Of a DNA stretch of 39,223 nucleotides, positions 16,032-23,539 are shown piece after piece; positions within the stretch are counted from its first letter, which is position 1; each line of letters opens with the position of its first letter. The stretch spans positions 1 to 39,223 of the forward strand of contig CAYQJV010000010.1 in NCBI GenBank assembly GCA_964417925.1, written 5' to 3'. The notes under the pieces are model-generated. The model was not told the DNA's origin. It made no database searches and worked only from the letters and a program-made list of their open reading frames with translations. Made by a program: the position numbers and the translations under genes. This DNA is from CAYQJV01 sp964417925. Its GTDB lineage: Bacteria > Hydrothermota > Tepidihabitantia > B3-TA06 > CAYQJV01.

Positions 16032-17105
16032 GTGCCCACCGAAAACATCAGGCCAAGTAGTATTCCAAGTATTATACTCCTTTTTGCCTTAGGAGAAATC
16101 TGGTATGCATTATCCGCAAGACTTATAATCCTAACAAGGGAAACCTTCCTGCTTCCTCTATCCTCGCCTCCTCGTGTTTTTGTGAGAGCAAAGTATATAT
16201 CTTCCTATCTACATCAACGTCTCTTTCAAGTTTAGCAAGAACCCTTTCCACCTCTGGAAGTTTACTTAACTCTCTCTCGTATTTCTTTTCTATCGCTTTA
16301 AGTGCCTCAACTCTTTTTTTCAAACCTTCTATTTCTATGGTAAGGAGAAATGAACTCTCAAATAGATTTTGCAATCTATGCATAGGATCTATCATTCCTT
16401 CTCTGCTTCATTTTTTATCTTCGCTTTTATTTCTTCAATCTCTCTTGAAAGAGCTTGTATTTTTTTCATCAGAGTCTTCGTATCCTTGAAGGATAAGATT
16501 TGTTCGTTCAAGTTCAAGTCTACTTAAACTGGATTTAAGATTGGCAAGCAAAGGTGATGAAATATTCTCAAGCTTATCTGAAAATTTACTTCTCTCCTTT
16601 TCTATAATTTCTTTTATGTAAGAAAGTCTGTTCTTTTTTCTTCATATTCGCTCTCTGTTGTATGTATCATATATGCAAGTTGACTCTGCTTTTGCACCAA
16701 TTCTGACGCCTCATTTGAAAGTGTTATTATTTTATTCTCCTTTTTAAATTTTTTTAACTCTTTTTCCTCCTCATCCAACCTTTTTCTTACAATATTTAAT
16801 TGGTTCTCAACAAAGTTCTTTATCGCAGAAATATCCATTCTTCTTTGAGAAAGATTATACTCTCTATATCCCTTTGCTACTTCATTGGCAAGCAATACTG
16901 CGGTTTTTCTATCCTTAGAGGTCGCATTTATCAAAATCAAATCTGTCTCCTTCATTGCAGATGCAGAGATTGAACTTCTTATAAGAAGAAAAACATTTGT
17001 AGAGTCTCCCCTTATATCTTTATCATTCATTACAACCTCGACAATGTGATTGCAAGATTTAAAAGTATCGCCAATGATGAAATTACCGAAAGGTATTCTC
17101 TAAGA
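16032..17105 (-). pseudogene. Broken Wzz/GNVR part of a wzc-like gene
   Basis: Successive fragments in different frames line up as one Wzz-type polysaccharide co-polymerase. 17105-16614 holds the periplasmic coiled-coil start (SKDRKTAVLLANEVAKGYREYN, then VENQLNIVRKRLDEEEKEL). 16620-16400 continues the coiled coil in two more frames. 16395-16123 holds the GNVR region (LPEVERVLAKLERDVDVDRKIY). 16122-16032 holds the second transmembrane helix (SIILGILLGLMFSVGTCF). At least six single-base shifts are needed to join them: near 17030, 16615-16620, 16455, 16395, 16125 and 16030, several in A or T runs. The N-terminal transmembrane segment is poorly preserved. It would have been fused to the kinase domain at 15195-16031. 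Confidence 0.85.
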
Positions 17106-17413
17106 AGATAAAACATTTTGAGCCGAACCACCACCACATCTTCTGAAGTAAGAAAAATTATTCTTCCTTCTTTCATTATTATCAATATTTATCCTCTACT
17201 TCTTACCATCCTTTGCTCTTATCAATACCACCTTCCTAAGATCTGCTCTCTCAGTTGGTCCTCCTGCAACAGATATTATAACTCAAGAATATCAGGGGTT
17301 CCAAAAAGTCTGTACATACCTGGTTTTTCAACTTCACCCCATATGTATGCTTTTATTCCTCCCTCATCTTGAGGTTCAAATGCTACAAAAATGAAAATTA
17401 TTCCTATAAACAT
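17106..17413 (-). pseudogene. Broken SLBB-type polysaccharide export protein (Wza-like)
   Basis: A start at 17413 gives a signal-like FIGIIFIFVAFE, then the SLBB core AYIWGEVEKPGMYRLF ending at a stop near 17276. The reading continues in another frame as ISVAGGPTERADLRKVVLIR (17275-17215), and then in a further frame as EGRIIFLTSEDVVVV (about 17175-17130), the usual end of an SLBB domain. Two or more frameshifts are required. The original protein was short (about 100 residues), so it was probably a minimal SLBB export factor rather than a full Wza. The next gene downstream is the wzc-like pseudogene. Confidence 0.75.
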
Positions 17414-17415
17414 CT

Positions 17416-17712
17416 CTATCTCACTTGGGATACTAAAACTTTTATGAAAACTGCAGCCCATCCAAGCATAAAGAGAATGGGGACCAGATATCCCCAGAAA
17501 CCAAAAATCTTCTTTTTCAATCTACTTTCAAATCTAAAGTGAAGAACAAGCCCAATTATGGGAATTATGATACCTGTAAAGGAAACTCCTGTTTTTAAAA
17601 TAAAATGGAGTATATAAGAAGAGGAAATCACTGTATAAGTGAGTAAAAGAAGAAGCATAAAAAGAAAGAAGCCAAAAAAGTTCAAAGTAGTTAATACCTC
17701 ATCTCTTGTCAT
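17416..17712 (-). CDS. Small three-helix membrane protein
   Basis: I do not recognise a family. The 98-aa product has three hydrophobic segments (about residues 11-30, 34-57 and 71-90) separated by a short basic loop (RFESRLKKK). An AAGGAGG site precedes the ATG. Its stop overlaps the region of the SLBB gene start, and it follows the ABC-2 permease by 25 bases, so it belongs to the decayed polysaccharide operon. It is the only gene of that operon without a visible frameshift, apart from the kinase fragment. It may be an accessory of export; that is inference from position only. Confidence 0.55.
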   Translation of the reverse strand: MTRDEVLTTLNFFGFFLFMLLLLLTYTVISSSYILHFILKTGVSFTGIIIPIIGLVLHFRFESRLKKKIFGFWGYLVPILFMLGWAAVFIKVLVSQVR

Positions 17713-17737
17713 CTTTACCTCCTTAATTATTTATTTT

Positions 17738-18522
17738 TTATAAATAACAAAGATTACCCCTCCTTTTACCTATCTTTACCGCTATATTAAAGAAAAAATA
17801 TGAAAAAGGAAGCAAAAAAATTGCAAATAAAGACAAAAATAAAAAAGAATACATCCCTTCCTTTATCGAATTTTTTAAAAGAATCTCTCTTGCTCCATTC
17901 AAAGCATGAGTTAAAGGTAACAAAAAGGAGATACTTCTTAAACTTGAAGGAATTACATCCAAAGGATAATACACCCCAGAAAAAAGCATAAAAAAATAGA
18001 TAATAAAAAACCTCAAAATCCCTTCATGTCTGAATAGAAGAACAATCCTTGCAAGAATCATTCCAATGGATGCAAAAGTTATAATAGACACAAGAATACC
18101 CGGAACGATAAATACAAAATTTTTAAAATATATCTGAGCTTTTAAAACAACTACTCCAATAAGTAACATAACAGCTATTCTTATAAAAGTGAACAAATAA
18201 TTATAAACAGAGGAACTAAAGAGTAAAAGATAGAGATTTGTAGAACTACTTATAAAGTATTCAAAAAGACCTTTTTCTAAATATTTTGATACTGTAATTG
18301 AGAAATGAGATACCGATGTTTGAAAAATACTTTGTAGTAATATCCCTATAAGAACAAAAGAAAAATAATGAGGAACCTTTCTTCCTACAATTCTGGATAA
18401 AAGAAAAAAAGCATAAGACCGAGTATTACGTTGATAAGGTCCATGATAAAACCAAAACGATAAAAAGAACGTTCCTTAAAATCCTTAAAAAGAAATGCAT
18501 AAAAAGTTTTAAAAGCTTTCAT
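17738..18522 (-). pseudogene. ABC-2 type permease with one frameshift
   Basis: The ATG at 18522 opens a frame (FYAFLFKDFKERSFYRFGF, then a hydrophobic helix) that meets a stop about 40 codons later. Shifting one base in the A-run at about 18401-18410 (T run on the coding strand) restores an open frame to 17738. That frame includes SRIVGRKVPHYFSFVLIG, KYLEKGLFEYFISSS, and the typical ABC-2 block FSGVYYPLDVIPSSLRSI with LPLTHALNGAREIL. Six hydrophobic segments are visible in total, as expected. The start overlaps the end of the ATPase gene by 14 bases, the normal coupling of these pairs. Substrate is probably a polysaccharide or lipid-linked glycan, judged from the SLBB and Wzc neighbours. Confidence 0.8.
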
Positions 18523-19045
18523 TCCTTAATTCTCCCTTTGATATCCTTCCTACTCTATCACACCCTTTAAGGATTTCTTTTCTCTGAGATACAATAATCA
18601 CTGTTCTGTTTTTCTTTTTAAATCTTTTTAAAATACATATGAGATTTTCAATTTCTTCTTTATCCATACTTTTTGCAGGTTCATCGAGAAGAATTATCAG
18701 AGGATCTTTTAAAAAGGCTCTTGTAATTATCAATCTTTGTTTGTAACCCTGAAAAAGAAGAATAACCTATTATTTTCTTCAACGCCTTTATATTTTTGTC
18801 CCAAGGGGTGGGTTTATAACTATTTCTCCTTTGTCTGGCAATAGAACCATTGAGATAATCTTTAAAAGAGTGGTCTTCCCAGAAGCATTTTCTCCAGTTA
18901 TTCCGTATATCTCTCCTTTATTAACATGCATGTTTATGCCTCTAAGAACCATTTTTTTATTCCTGCAAATGAATGGAAAGTATTTATAGATTTTATCATT
19001 GATATCAGGATAGGATTTGTAAACCTCTATTGAAGATTCTACCAT
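18509..19045 (-). pseudogene. ABC transporter ATPase, frameshifted and internally deleted
   Basis: The 5' part has a Walker A (GENASGKTT) in MVLRGINMHVNKGEIYGITG context. After PPLGTKI the frame stops; a shift in an A5 run gives NIKALKKIIGYSS, the lead-in to the Q-loop. A second shift then gives GYKQRLIITRAFLKDPLIILLDEP, i.e. a remnant of the signature motif followed by Walker B, and later VIIVSQR with a switch position lacking the usual His. About 60 residues normally found between the Q-loop and the signature are missing, so the nucleotide site cannot work. I start at the ATG at 19043-19045, because the longer ORF begins inside the repeat. The family is clear; the gene is dead. Confidence 0.8.
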
Positions 19046-19072
19046 TTTATAAAAGATTGTATATAGCAGAGG

Positions 19073-19279
19073 TGTAGAATTCCATAACATTTTGGCCGCG
19101 AGGGGTTATTCTTTACCCATCCGTTCAAAAAGTATTTTATTAAACTTCTCCATAAAATCCCTCGCACTTTATATCTCTCCCTCTTTGTTTTTGGCGCCCG
19201 AGATAAAGGACCCCAAACCCTTACCTTTATTTATAAATTCCTTTTTTCAAGATACCAATCCAATATCTTTTTGAAATTT
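19073..19279 (-). repeat. 207-bp dispersed repeat, copy B (inverted relative to A)
   Basis: The reverse complement equals copy A apart from one base. It occupies most of the 331-base gap between the ABC ATPase remnant (ends 19045) and the oxidoreductase start (19377); the rest of the gap holds the oxidoreductase promoter. Its CTACA end faces the decayed export operon and no -35 box follows it there, unlike copies A and C. Together with A it forms a 207-bp inverted repeat pair 4.76 kb apart. Confidence 0.9.
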
Positions 19280-19306
19280 TTCAGTCAAGTTTAGAAAGAG
19301 TTTATC

Positions 19307-19335
19307 TTGACAAATTTTATTTATAATCTTATCAT
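19307..19335 (+). promoter_or_regulatory. Candidate promoter of the flavoprotein oxidoreductase gene
   Basis: TTGACA (19307-19312), 17-bp spacer, TATCAT (19330-19335). A TATAAT at 19322-19327 lies too close to that -35 box to pair with it. The leader would be about 35 nt, with AAAGGAGG eight bases before the ATG. Confidence 0.5.
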
Positions 19336-19376
19336 CAAATAAATAAACGAGAAATTTTGCAAAAAGGAGGTTAAGA

Positions 19377-20735
19377 ATGGCAGAAAAAAAATACGATGTT
19401 ATAATTGTCGGAGGCGGACCAGCTGGTTTTACCACTGCTCTTTCTGCGCGCAATACTTATCCTGATAAGACGATCGCTCTAATAAGGAAAGAACCTATAG
19501 CTCTTATCCCTTGTGGAATACCTTATGTAGTTCATACGCTTGACACTGTTGAAGATGATATACTTCCGGATGCACCTTTGAAAAATAATAAAATAGATAT
19601 AATTATAGATGAAGTGGAAGATAAAGATGGGAAGGAGATAATACTTAAAAGTGGAGATAAATTAGAATACGATAAATTGGTTCTTGCTTTGGGGTCTGTA
19701 CCTTTTATGCCACTTATTAAAGGGAATGATAAGGAAGGGGTGTTTTTGGTAAAAAAAGACATAGAGTATTTAAAGAGGTTGAAAGATGCCATAAAGAATG
19801 CAACCCATGTACTAATTATTGGAGGTGGTTTTATTGGTGTAGAGTTGGCAGATGAGATTCTTAAAGCAGGGAAAAAAGTTACTATTATAGAAAAACTGCC
19901 TCATCTGCTTTCACTTTCTATGGATGAAGAGTTTGGAGAAATTGTAGAGGAAGAGATAAAAAAAATGGGAGCAGTAGTTAAAACCAATACTATAGTCACA
20001 GAAATCACAGGTAATGGAAAAGTAGAGGGCGTGGTACTTGAAAATGGAGAGAAAATAGAATGTGATTTGGTAATTATATCTGCAGGGTATAGACCAAATA
20101 TTTCCATTGCCCAAAAGTTTGGAGTAAATGTACGTGAGCGATTCGGAATTATCATTGATGAGTATATGAGAACCTCTGAAAAGGATATATTTGCTGTAGG
20201 AGATTGTACTGCAAAGAGAAACTGTTTTACAGGTGAATATTCAAAAATTATGTTAGCTTCCACTGCTATGGCTCAGGGAAGATTGGCGGGTTCCAATCTT
20301 TTTGAAATAAAGGTAGTCAAAACTTTTCCTGGTATTTTAGGAACATTTTCTACCAAGATAGGCAATGTTGCAGTAGGAGTTACAGGGCTTACAGAGAAAG
20401 ATGCAAAAGGTATGGGAATAGATTATGTAATAGGAACCACCGAAACAGTGGATAGACATCCAGGTAAACTTCCCGGGGCCAGCAAGATCAAAATGAAGTT
20501 ACTCTTTGCTAGATATTCTCATGTATTGTTAGGGGCTCAGATAGCGGGAGGAAATTCCATAGGAGAGATTATAAATATGCTATCAGTAATTATACAGAAC
20601 AGAATGACAGATATGGAGATAGATACTTTGCAAATAGGGACCCATCCTTTATTAACCTCTTCACCGATTGCCTATCCAGTTATTAATGCTACAGTAAGTG
20701 CTATTTTGAAATGGTACCAAAAGAAGGACACATAA
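19377..20735 (+). CDS. FAD-dependent NADH oxidase / CoA-disulfide reductase family protein
   Basis: A 452-aa flavoprotein of the pyridine nucleotide-disulfide family. It has an FAD-binding GGGPAGFTTALSARN at the N-terminus, the single redox Cys in IPCGIPYV (about residue 45), an NAD(P)-binding GGGFIGVELADEI (about 145), the second FAD motif DIFAVGDCTA, and a C-terminal dimerisation domain. The single-Cys form is that of CoA-disulfide reductases, NADH oxidases and NAD(P)H elemental-sulfur oxidoreductases. Placement just before a sulfhydrogenase operon favours a sulfur or polysulfide role, but the two transcripts look separate (own promoters). The family is certain; the substrate is not. Confidence 0.9.
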   Translation: MAEKKYDVIIVGGGPAGFTTALSARNTYPDKTIALIRKEPIALIPCGIPYVVHTLDTVEDDILPDAPLKNNKIDIIIDEVEDKDGKEIILKSGDKLEYDKLVLALGSVPFMPLIKGNDKEGVFLVKKDIEYLKRLKDAIKNATHVLIIGGGFIGVELADEILKAGKKVTIIEKLPHLLSLSMDEEFGEIVEEEIKKMGAVVKTNTIVTEITGNGKVEGVVLENGEKIECDLVIISAGYRPNISIAQKFGVNVRERFGIIIDEYMRTSEKDIFAVGDCTAKRNCFTGEYSKIMLASTAMAQGRLAGSNLFEIKVVKTFPGILGTFSTKIGNVAVGVTGLTEKDAKGMGIDYVIGTTETVDRHPGKLPGASKIKMKLLFARYSHVLLGAQIAGGNSIGEIINMLSVIIQNRMTDMEIDTLQIGTHPLLTSSPIAYPVINATVSAILKWYQKKDT

Positions 20736-20813
20736 TGTTGTGAAAAAAATACATTCTTTATCACACTGAAGACAAAAAGAAAGCGAAAATCTCGCAAAAT
20801 TATGTAAAGAAAG

Positions 20814-20842
20814 TTGACAATTGTTACAAATAAACGTATCCT
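20814..20842 (+). promoter_or_regulatory. Promoter of the hydBGDA-lysC operon
   Basis: TTGACA (20814-20819), 17-bp spacer, TATCCT (20837-20842). The leader would be about 15 nt and contains AAAGGAGGAG before the GTG start at 20864. I see no convincing operator in the 128-base gap upstream. Confidence 0.6.
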
Positions 20843-20863
20843 TATTCAAAAAGGAGGAGTATA

Positions 20864-21886
20864 GTGAAAGTATTAAAATTACCCAAAGATAAACTGTACG
20901 ATTACTTAGAGATTCTCAAACAATGGGGAGAACTCTGGGGTCCTGTTAGAAAAGGTGAGAAGTATGTTTATGCAAAGTTAGATGATGTAAGAAAAATTGC
21001 ATTGGAAGCGTTGAGAACTATTATTCCACCTAAGAAGTTTTTTATCCCCCCCAGACACCCAATTTTTAAAATAAAAGATCATGAATATCAAGAGATAATA
21101 GAGGATAAAAAACGGATTCTATTCGGCCTTCATCCTTGTGATATTCATGGACTTTTGATTCTTGATCAGGTGTACCTTCAAAGGTTTCCTGATCCTTTTT
21201 ACAAAAAACGTAGAGAAAACACAGCAATTATAGGACTTTCCTGTATTCCTGATGATAAATGTCTTGCAAAATCTACAAATACGCACTTTGTTGAACAAGG
21301 TTTTGATCTTGCCTTTACGGATCTTGATGATTATTATATAGTTTGGGTAGGTTCTTCTTTGGGAGATGATTTAGTAAGACTTGCATTAGATATATTTGAT
21401 GAGCAAATAACCTCAGATGATCTCAATAGATACATAGAATGGAGAAAAAAACGTGATGCCTCTTACAAACTGTGCTTTGATCTTACAGGAATGCCTGATA
21501 TAATAGAGCTTTCTTGGGATAGTAAGATATGGGGAGAATTTGGAGAAAAATGTCTTTCCTGCGGTGCATGTAGTATGGCATGTCCAACGTGTAACTGTTA
21601 CAATGTGAGAGATGTAATAAGTGTTTCAGGAGAAGAGATAATACGGGAAAGATACTGGGATTCCTGTGTGTTCAAAGAATATGCAATGGTAGCAGGGGGA
21701 CATAATTTTAGAGAGGCAAGATCAGAGAGAATAAAATTGTGGTATACACATAAACTTCAAGCATTTGCAGATATATATGGTAAACCTGCATGTGTTGGAT
21801 GTGGAAGGTGCATTGATACTTGTCCTGTAGAAATAAATGTGGCAAATGTAATAAAAGCTCTTAAAGGAGAGGAGGTGCTAGTATGA
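20864..21886 (+). CDS. hydB: Sulfhydrogenase/hydrogenase beta subunit, 4Fe-4S electron carrier
   Basis: HydB-type subunit (340 aa) of a group 3b cytosolic [NiFe] hydrogenase. It carries two 4Fe-4S ferredoxin-type motifs near the C-terminus: CLSCGACSMACPTCNCY and CVGCGRCIDTCPVEINV. The N-terminal two thirds match the HydB/anaerobic sulfite reductase A fold (for example LFGLHPCDIHGLLILDQVYL). It passes electrons between the delta subunit and the flavin of the gamma subunit. The start is GTG with a strong AAAGGAGG. It leads the operon; its TGA overlaps the next ATG in an ATGA junction. Confidence 0.93.
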   Translation: MKVLKLPKDKLYDYLEILKQWGELWGPVRKGEKYVYAKLDDVRKIALEALRTIIPPKKFFIPPRHPIFKIKDHEYQEIIEDKKRILFGLHPCDIHGLLILDQVYLQRFPDPFYKKRRENTAIIGLSCIPDDKCLAKSTNTHFVEQGFDLAFTDLDDYYIVWVGSSLGDDLVRLALDIFDEQITSDDLNRYIEWRKKRDASYKLCFDLTGMPDIIELSWDSKIWGEFGEKCLSCGACSMACPTCNCYNVRDVISVSGEEIIRERYWDSCVFKEYAMVAGGHNFREARSERIKLWYTHKLQAFADIYGKPACVGCGRCIDTCPVEINVANVIKALKGEEVLV

Positions 21887-22740
21887 ACTATAGAGTTAAA
21901 GAAGAGATAAATACTTTGAAGCCTGAACCGATGAGAGTAGTGAGAAGGTATCTTCTTACCGAGGATGTAAAGTTCTTTCAGGTAAGACCTGTAGATATAG
22001 AAAGAGCTATGACCCTTTCTTATAAACCAGGACAGTTTATGATGATTTCGCTTGCAGGAGTAGGAGAGGCGCCTTTTTCTATTTCATCCACCCCTTCACG
22101 TCCAGGGCTTTTGGAATTTTGCATAAGAAAGGTAGGGAAACTTACAGAAAAATTATTTGAATTGAAGGAGAATTCCATTATAGGAGTGAGAGGTCCTTAT
22201 GGTAATGGTTTCCCTGTTGAAAAAATAGAAGGTCATGATGTGTTAATTGTTGTGGGTGGTCTTGGTGCAGCTCCCTTGAGGTCTCTTCTTTTGTACTGTC
22301 TTGATAATAGAGATAGATTTGGGAAGGTTTATTTTTTGTATGGTGCTAAAAGACCCTCTGAGATGCTTTTTTTACAAGAATATATGGAGTTAATGCAGAG
22401 AGATGACCTTGAGTGTCTTTTGACCGTTGATAATGATGATACAGGTAACTGGTGCTGCCATGTTGGAGTGGTTACTGAGCTGTTCAAGTATGTAGAAGGA
22501 ATAAATCCTGAAAACACCTATGCTGCGGTGTGTGGACCTCCAGTAATGTACAAGTATGTAATAGATGAGTTTTTAAAACTTGGAATTCCAAAGCATCAGA
22601 TCCTTATGACCTTAGAAAGAAGGATGCACTGTGGTATAGGGAAATGTGGACATTGTGCTATAGGTCCTATCTATACATGTCTTGATGGCCCAGTGTTTAC
22701 TTATTGGGATGTGTTACATATGAGAGAAAAGTTGATATAA
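21883..22740 (+). CDS. hydG: Sulfhydrogenase gamma subunit, FAD/NAD(P)H and 2Fe-2S
   Basis: A 285-aa ferredoxin-NADP reductase-like subunit of the soluble hydrogenase. It has an FAD site (KPGQFMMISLAGVGEAPFSIS), an NAD(P) site (VVGGLGAAPLRSLL) and a C-terminal 2Fe-2S cluster motif CGIGKCGHCAIGPIYTC. It links the iron-sulfur chain to NAD(P)H. The ATG overlaps hydB by four bases. The hydG name follows archaeal sulfhydrogenase usage and must not be confused with the [FeFe]-hydrogenase maturase HydG. Confidence 0.93.
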   Translation: MNYRVKEEINTLKPEPMRVVRRYLLTEDVKFFQVRPVDIERAMTLSYKPGQFMMISLAGVGEAPFSISSTPSRPGLLEFCIRKVGKLTEKLFELKENSIIGVRGPYGNGFPVEKIEGHDVLIVVGGLGAAPLRSLLLYCLDNRDRFGKVYFLYGAKRPSEMLFLQEYMELMQRDDLECLLTVDNDDTGNWCCHVGVVTELFKYVEGINPENTYAAVCGPPVMYKYVIDEFLKLGIPKHQILMTLERRMHCGIGKCGHCAIGPIYTCLDGPVFTYWDVLHMREKLI

Positions 22741-22750
22741 GGAGGAGAAG

Positions 22751-23539
22751 GTGGAGAAAAAGAAAGTTAAAGTGGGGATATATGAATTTACAGGATGTGC
22801 AGGAGATGCTTTAACAATAATTCATTCTGAAGACAAATTGGTGGATTTTTTCAATTCAGCTGAAATTGTTACATTTCTTATGGCAAAAAGTGATAATAAC
22901 TTTGATGCAAAAGTTGATATTGCTTTGGTAGAAGGGTCTATTTCTACAGAAAAACAGATTGAGGAGCTTAAAAAGATAAGGGAAAATGCAAAATTACTTG
23001 TTGCAATAGGTTCCTGTGCGTGTTATGGTGGGCCCCAAGCAGCGAGGTATGGAACGGGGGATTTTGAAGAAAGGTTAAAAATGGTATATGGAGATGCGTC
23101 CTTTTCATCAGAAATTGGAAAACCTGTGGAGTCGAAGCCCCTGGATGACTATGTGAAAGTAGATTTCAAAGTCCCTGGATGTCCAATAAATGCAGAGCAA
23201 TTTTTCTATGTATATACTAAGCTCATCCATGGAATAAAGCCTGAAATATTTAAGTTCCCAGTGTGTACAGAATGCAAGTGGAGAGAAAATGAGTGTCTTT
23301 TACTTAAAGATAAGCTATGTCTTGGCCCTATCACTGCAGCAGGATGCGGTGCTCGGTGTCCTTCTAATAATTTACCATGTGTTGGGTGTTGGGGGCCCAT
23401 AGAAGAGGCAAACATTTCTTCAGAGTTTAAACTTTTAAAAGAAAAGGGATTCTCTCCAGAAGAGATTGAAAGAAAGCTACGTATGTTTGGAGGAAAGGCG
23501 ATGGTTGAAAGATTCAGAAAGATATGGGAGGAGAAATGA
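22751..23539 (+). CDS. hydD: Sulfhydrogenase delta subunit, [NiFe] small subunit
   Basis: The 262-aa small subunit carries iron-sulfur clusters from the NiFe site to HydB. Proximal cluster ligands are expected in four places; three are visible (GCAGD, GSCACYGG, VPGCPINAEQF), but the second position of the first CxxC is Asp (residue 19) instead of Cys. The remaining clusters are complete: CTECKWRENEC, CLGPITAAGC, GARCP, and PCVGCWGP. The start is GTG with GGAGGAG nine bases before it. The Asp at a cluster position is unusual compared with the archaeal HydD sequences I recall; it may be a known subfamily feature. The stop overlaps hydA as ATGA. Confidence 0.93.
   Translation: MEKKKVKVGIYEFTGCAGDALTIIHSEDKLVDFFNSAEIVTFLMAKSDNNFDAKVDIALVEGSISTEKQIEELKKIRENAKLLVAIGSCACYGGPQAARYGTGDFEERLKMVYGDASFSSEIGKPVESKPLDDYVKVDFKVPGCPINAEQFFYVYTKLIHGIKPEIFKFPVCTECKWRENECLLLKDKLCLGPITAAGCGARCPSNNLPCVGCWGPIEEANISSEFKLLKEKGFSPEEIERKLRMFGGKAMVERFRKIWEEK

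Noticed and set aside
15195..17105. Programmed ribosomal frameshifting to explain the split Wzc-like gene
   Set aside because: At least six shifts in succession would be needed, without conserved slippery heptamers or nearby structures, and neighbouring genes of the same operon are broken too.
14103..19279. Composite transposon with repeats A and B as insertion-sequence ends
   Set aside because: The repeats hold no transposase gene, have no terminal inverted repeats, and I find no target duplication outside them. A passive element or recombination substrate is more likely.
20736..20763. TTGTGA ... TCACAC as a Rex or FNR/CRP operator before hydB
   Set aside because: The half sites are 17 bases apart, whereas Rex and CRP/FNR sites need about six. 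The arms are also far upstream of the promoter.
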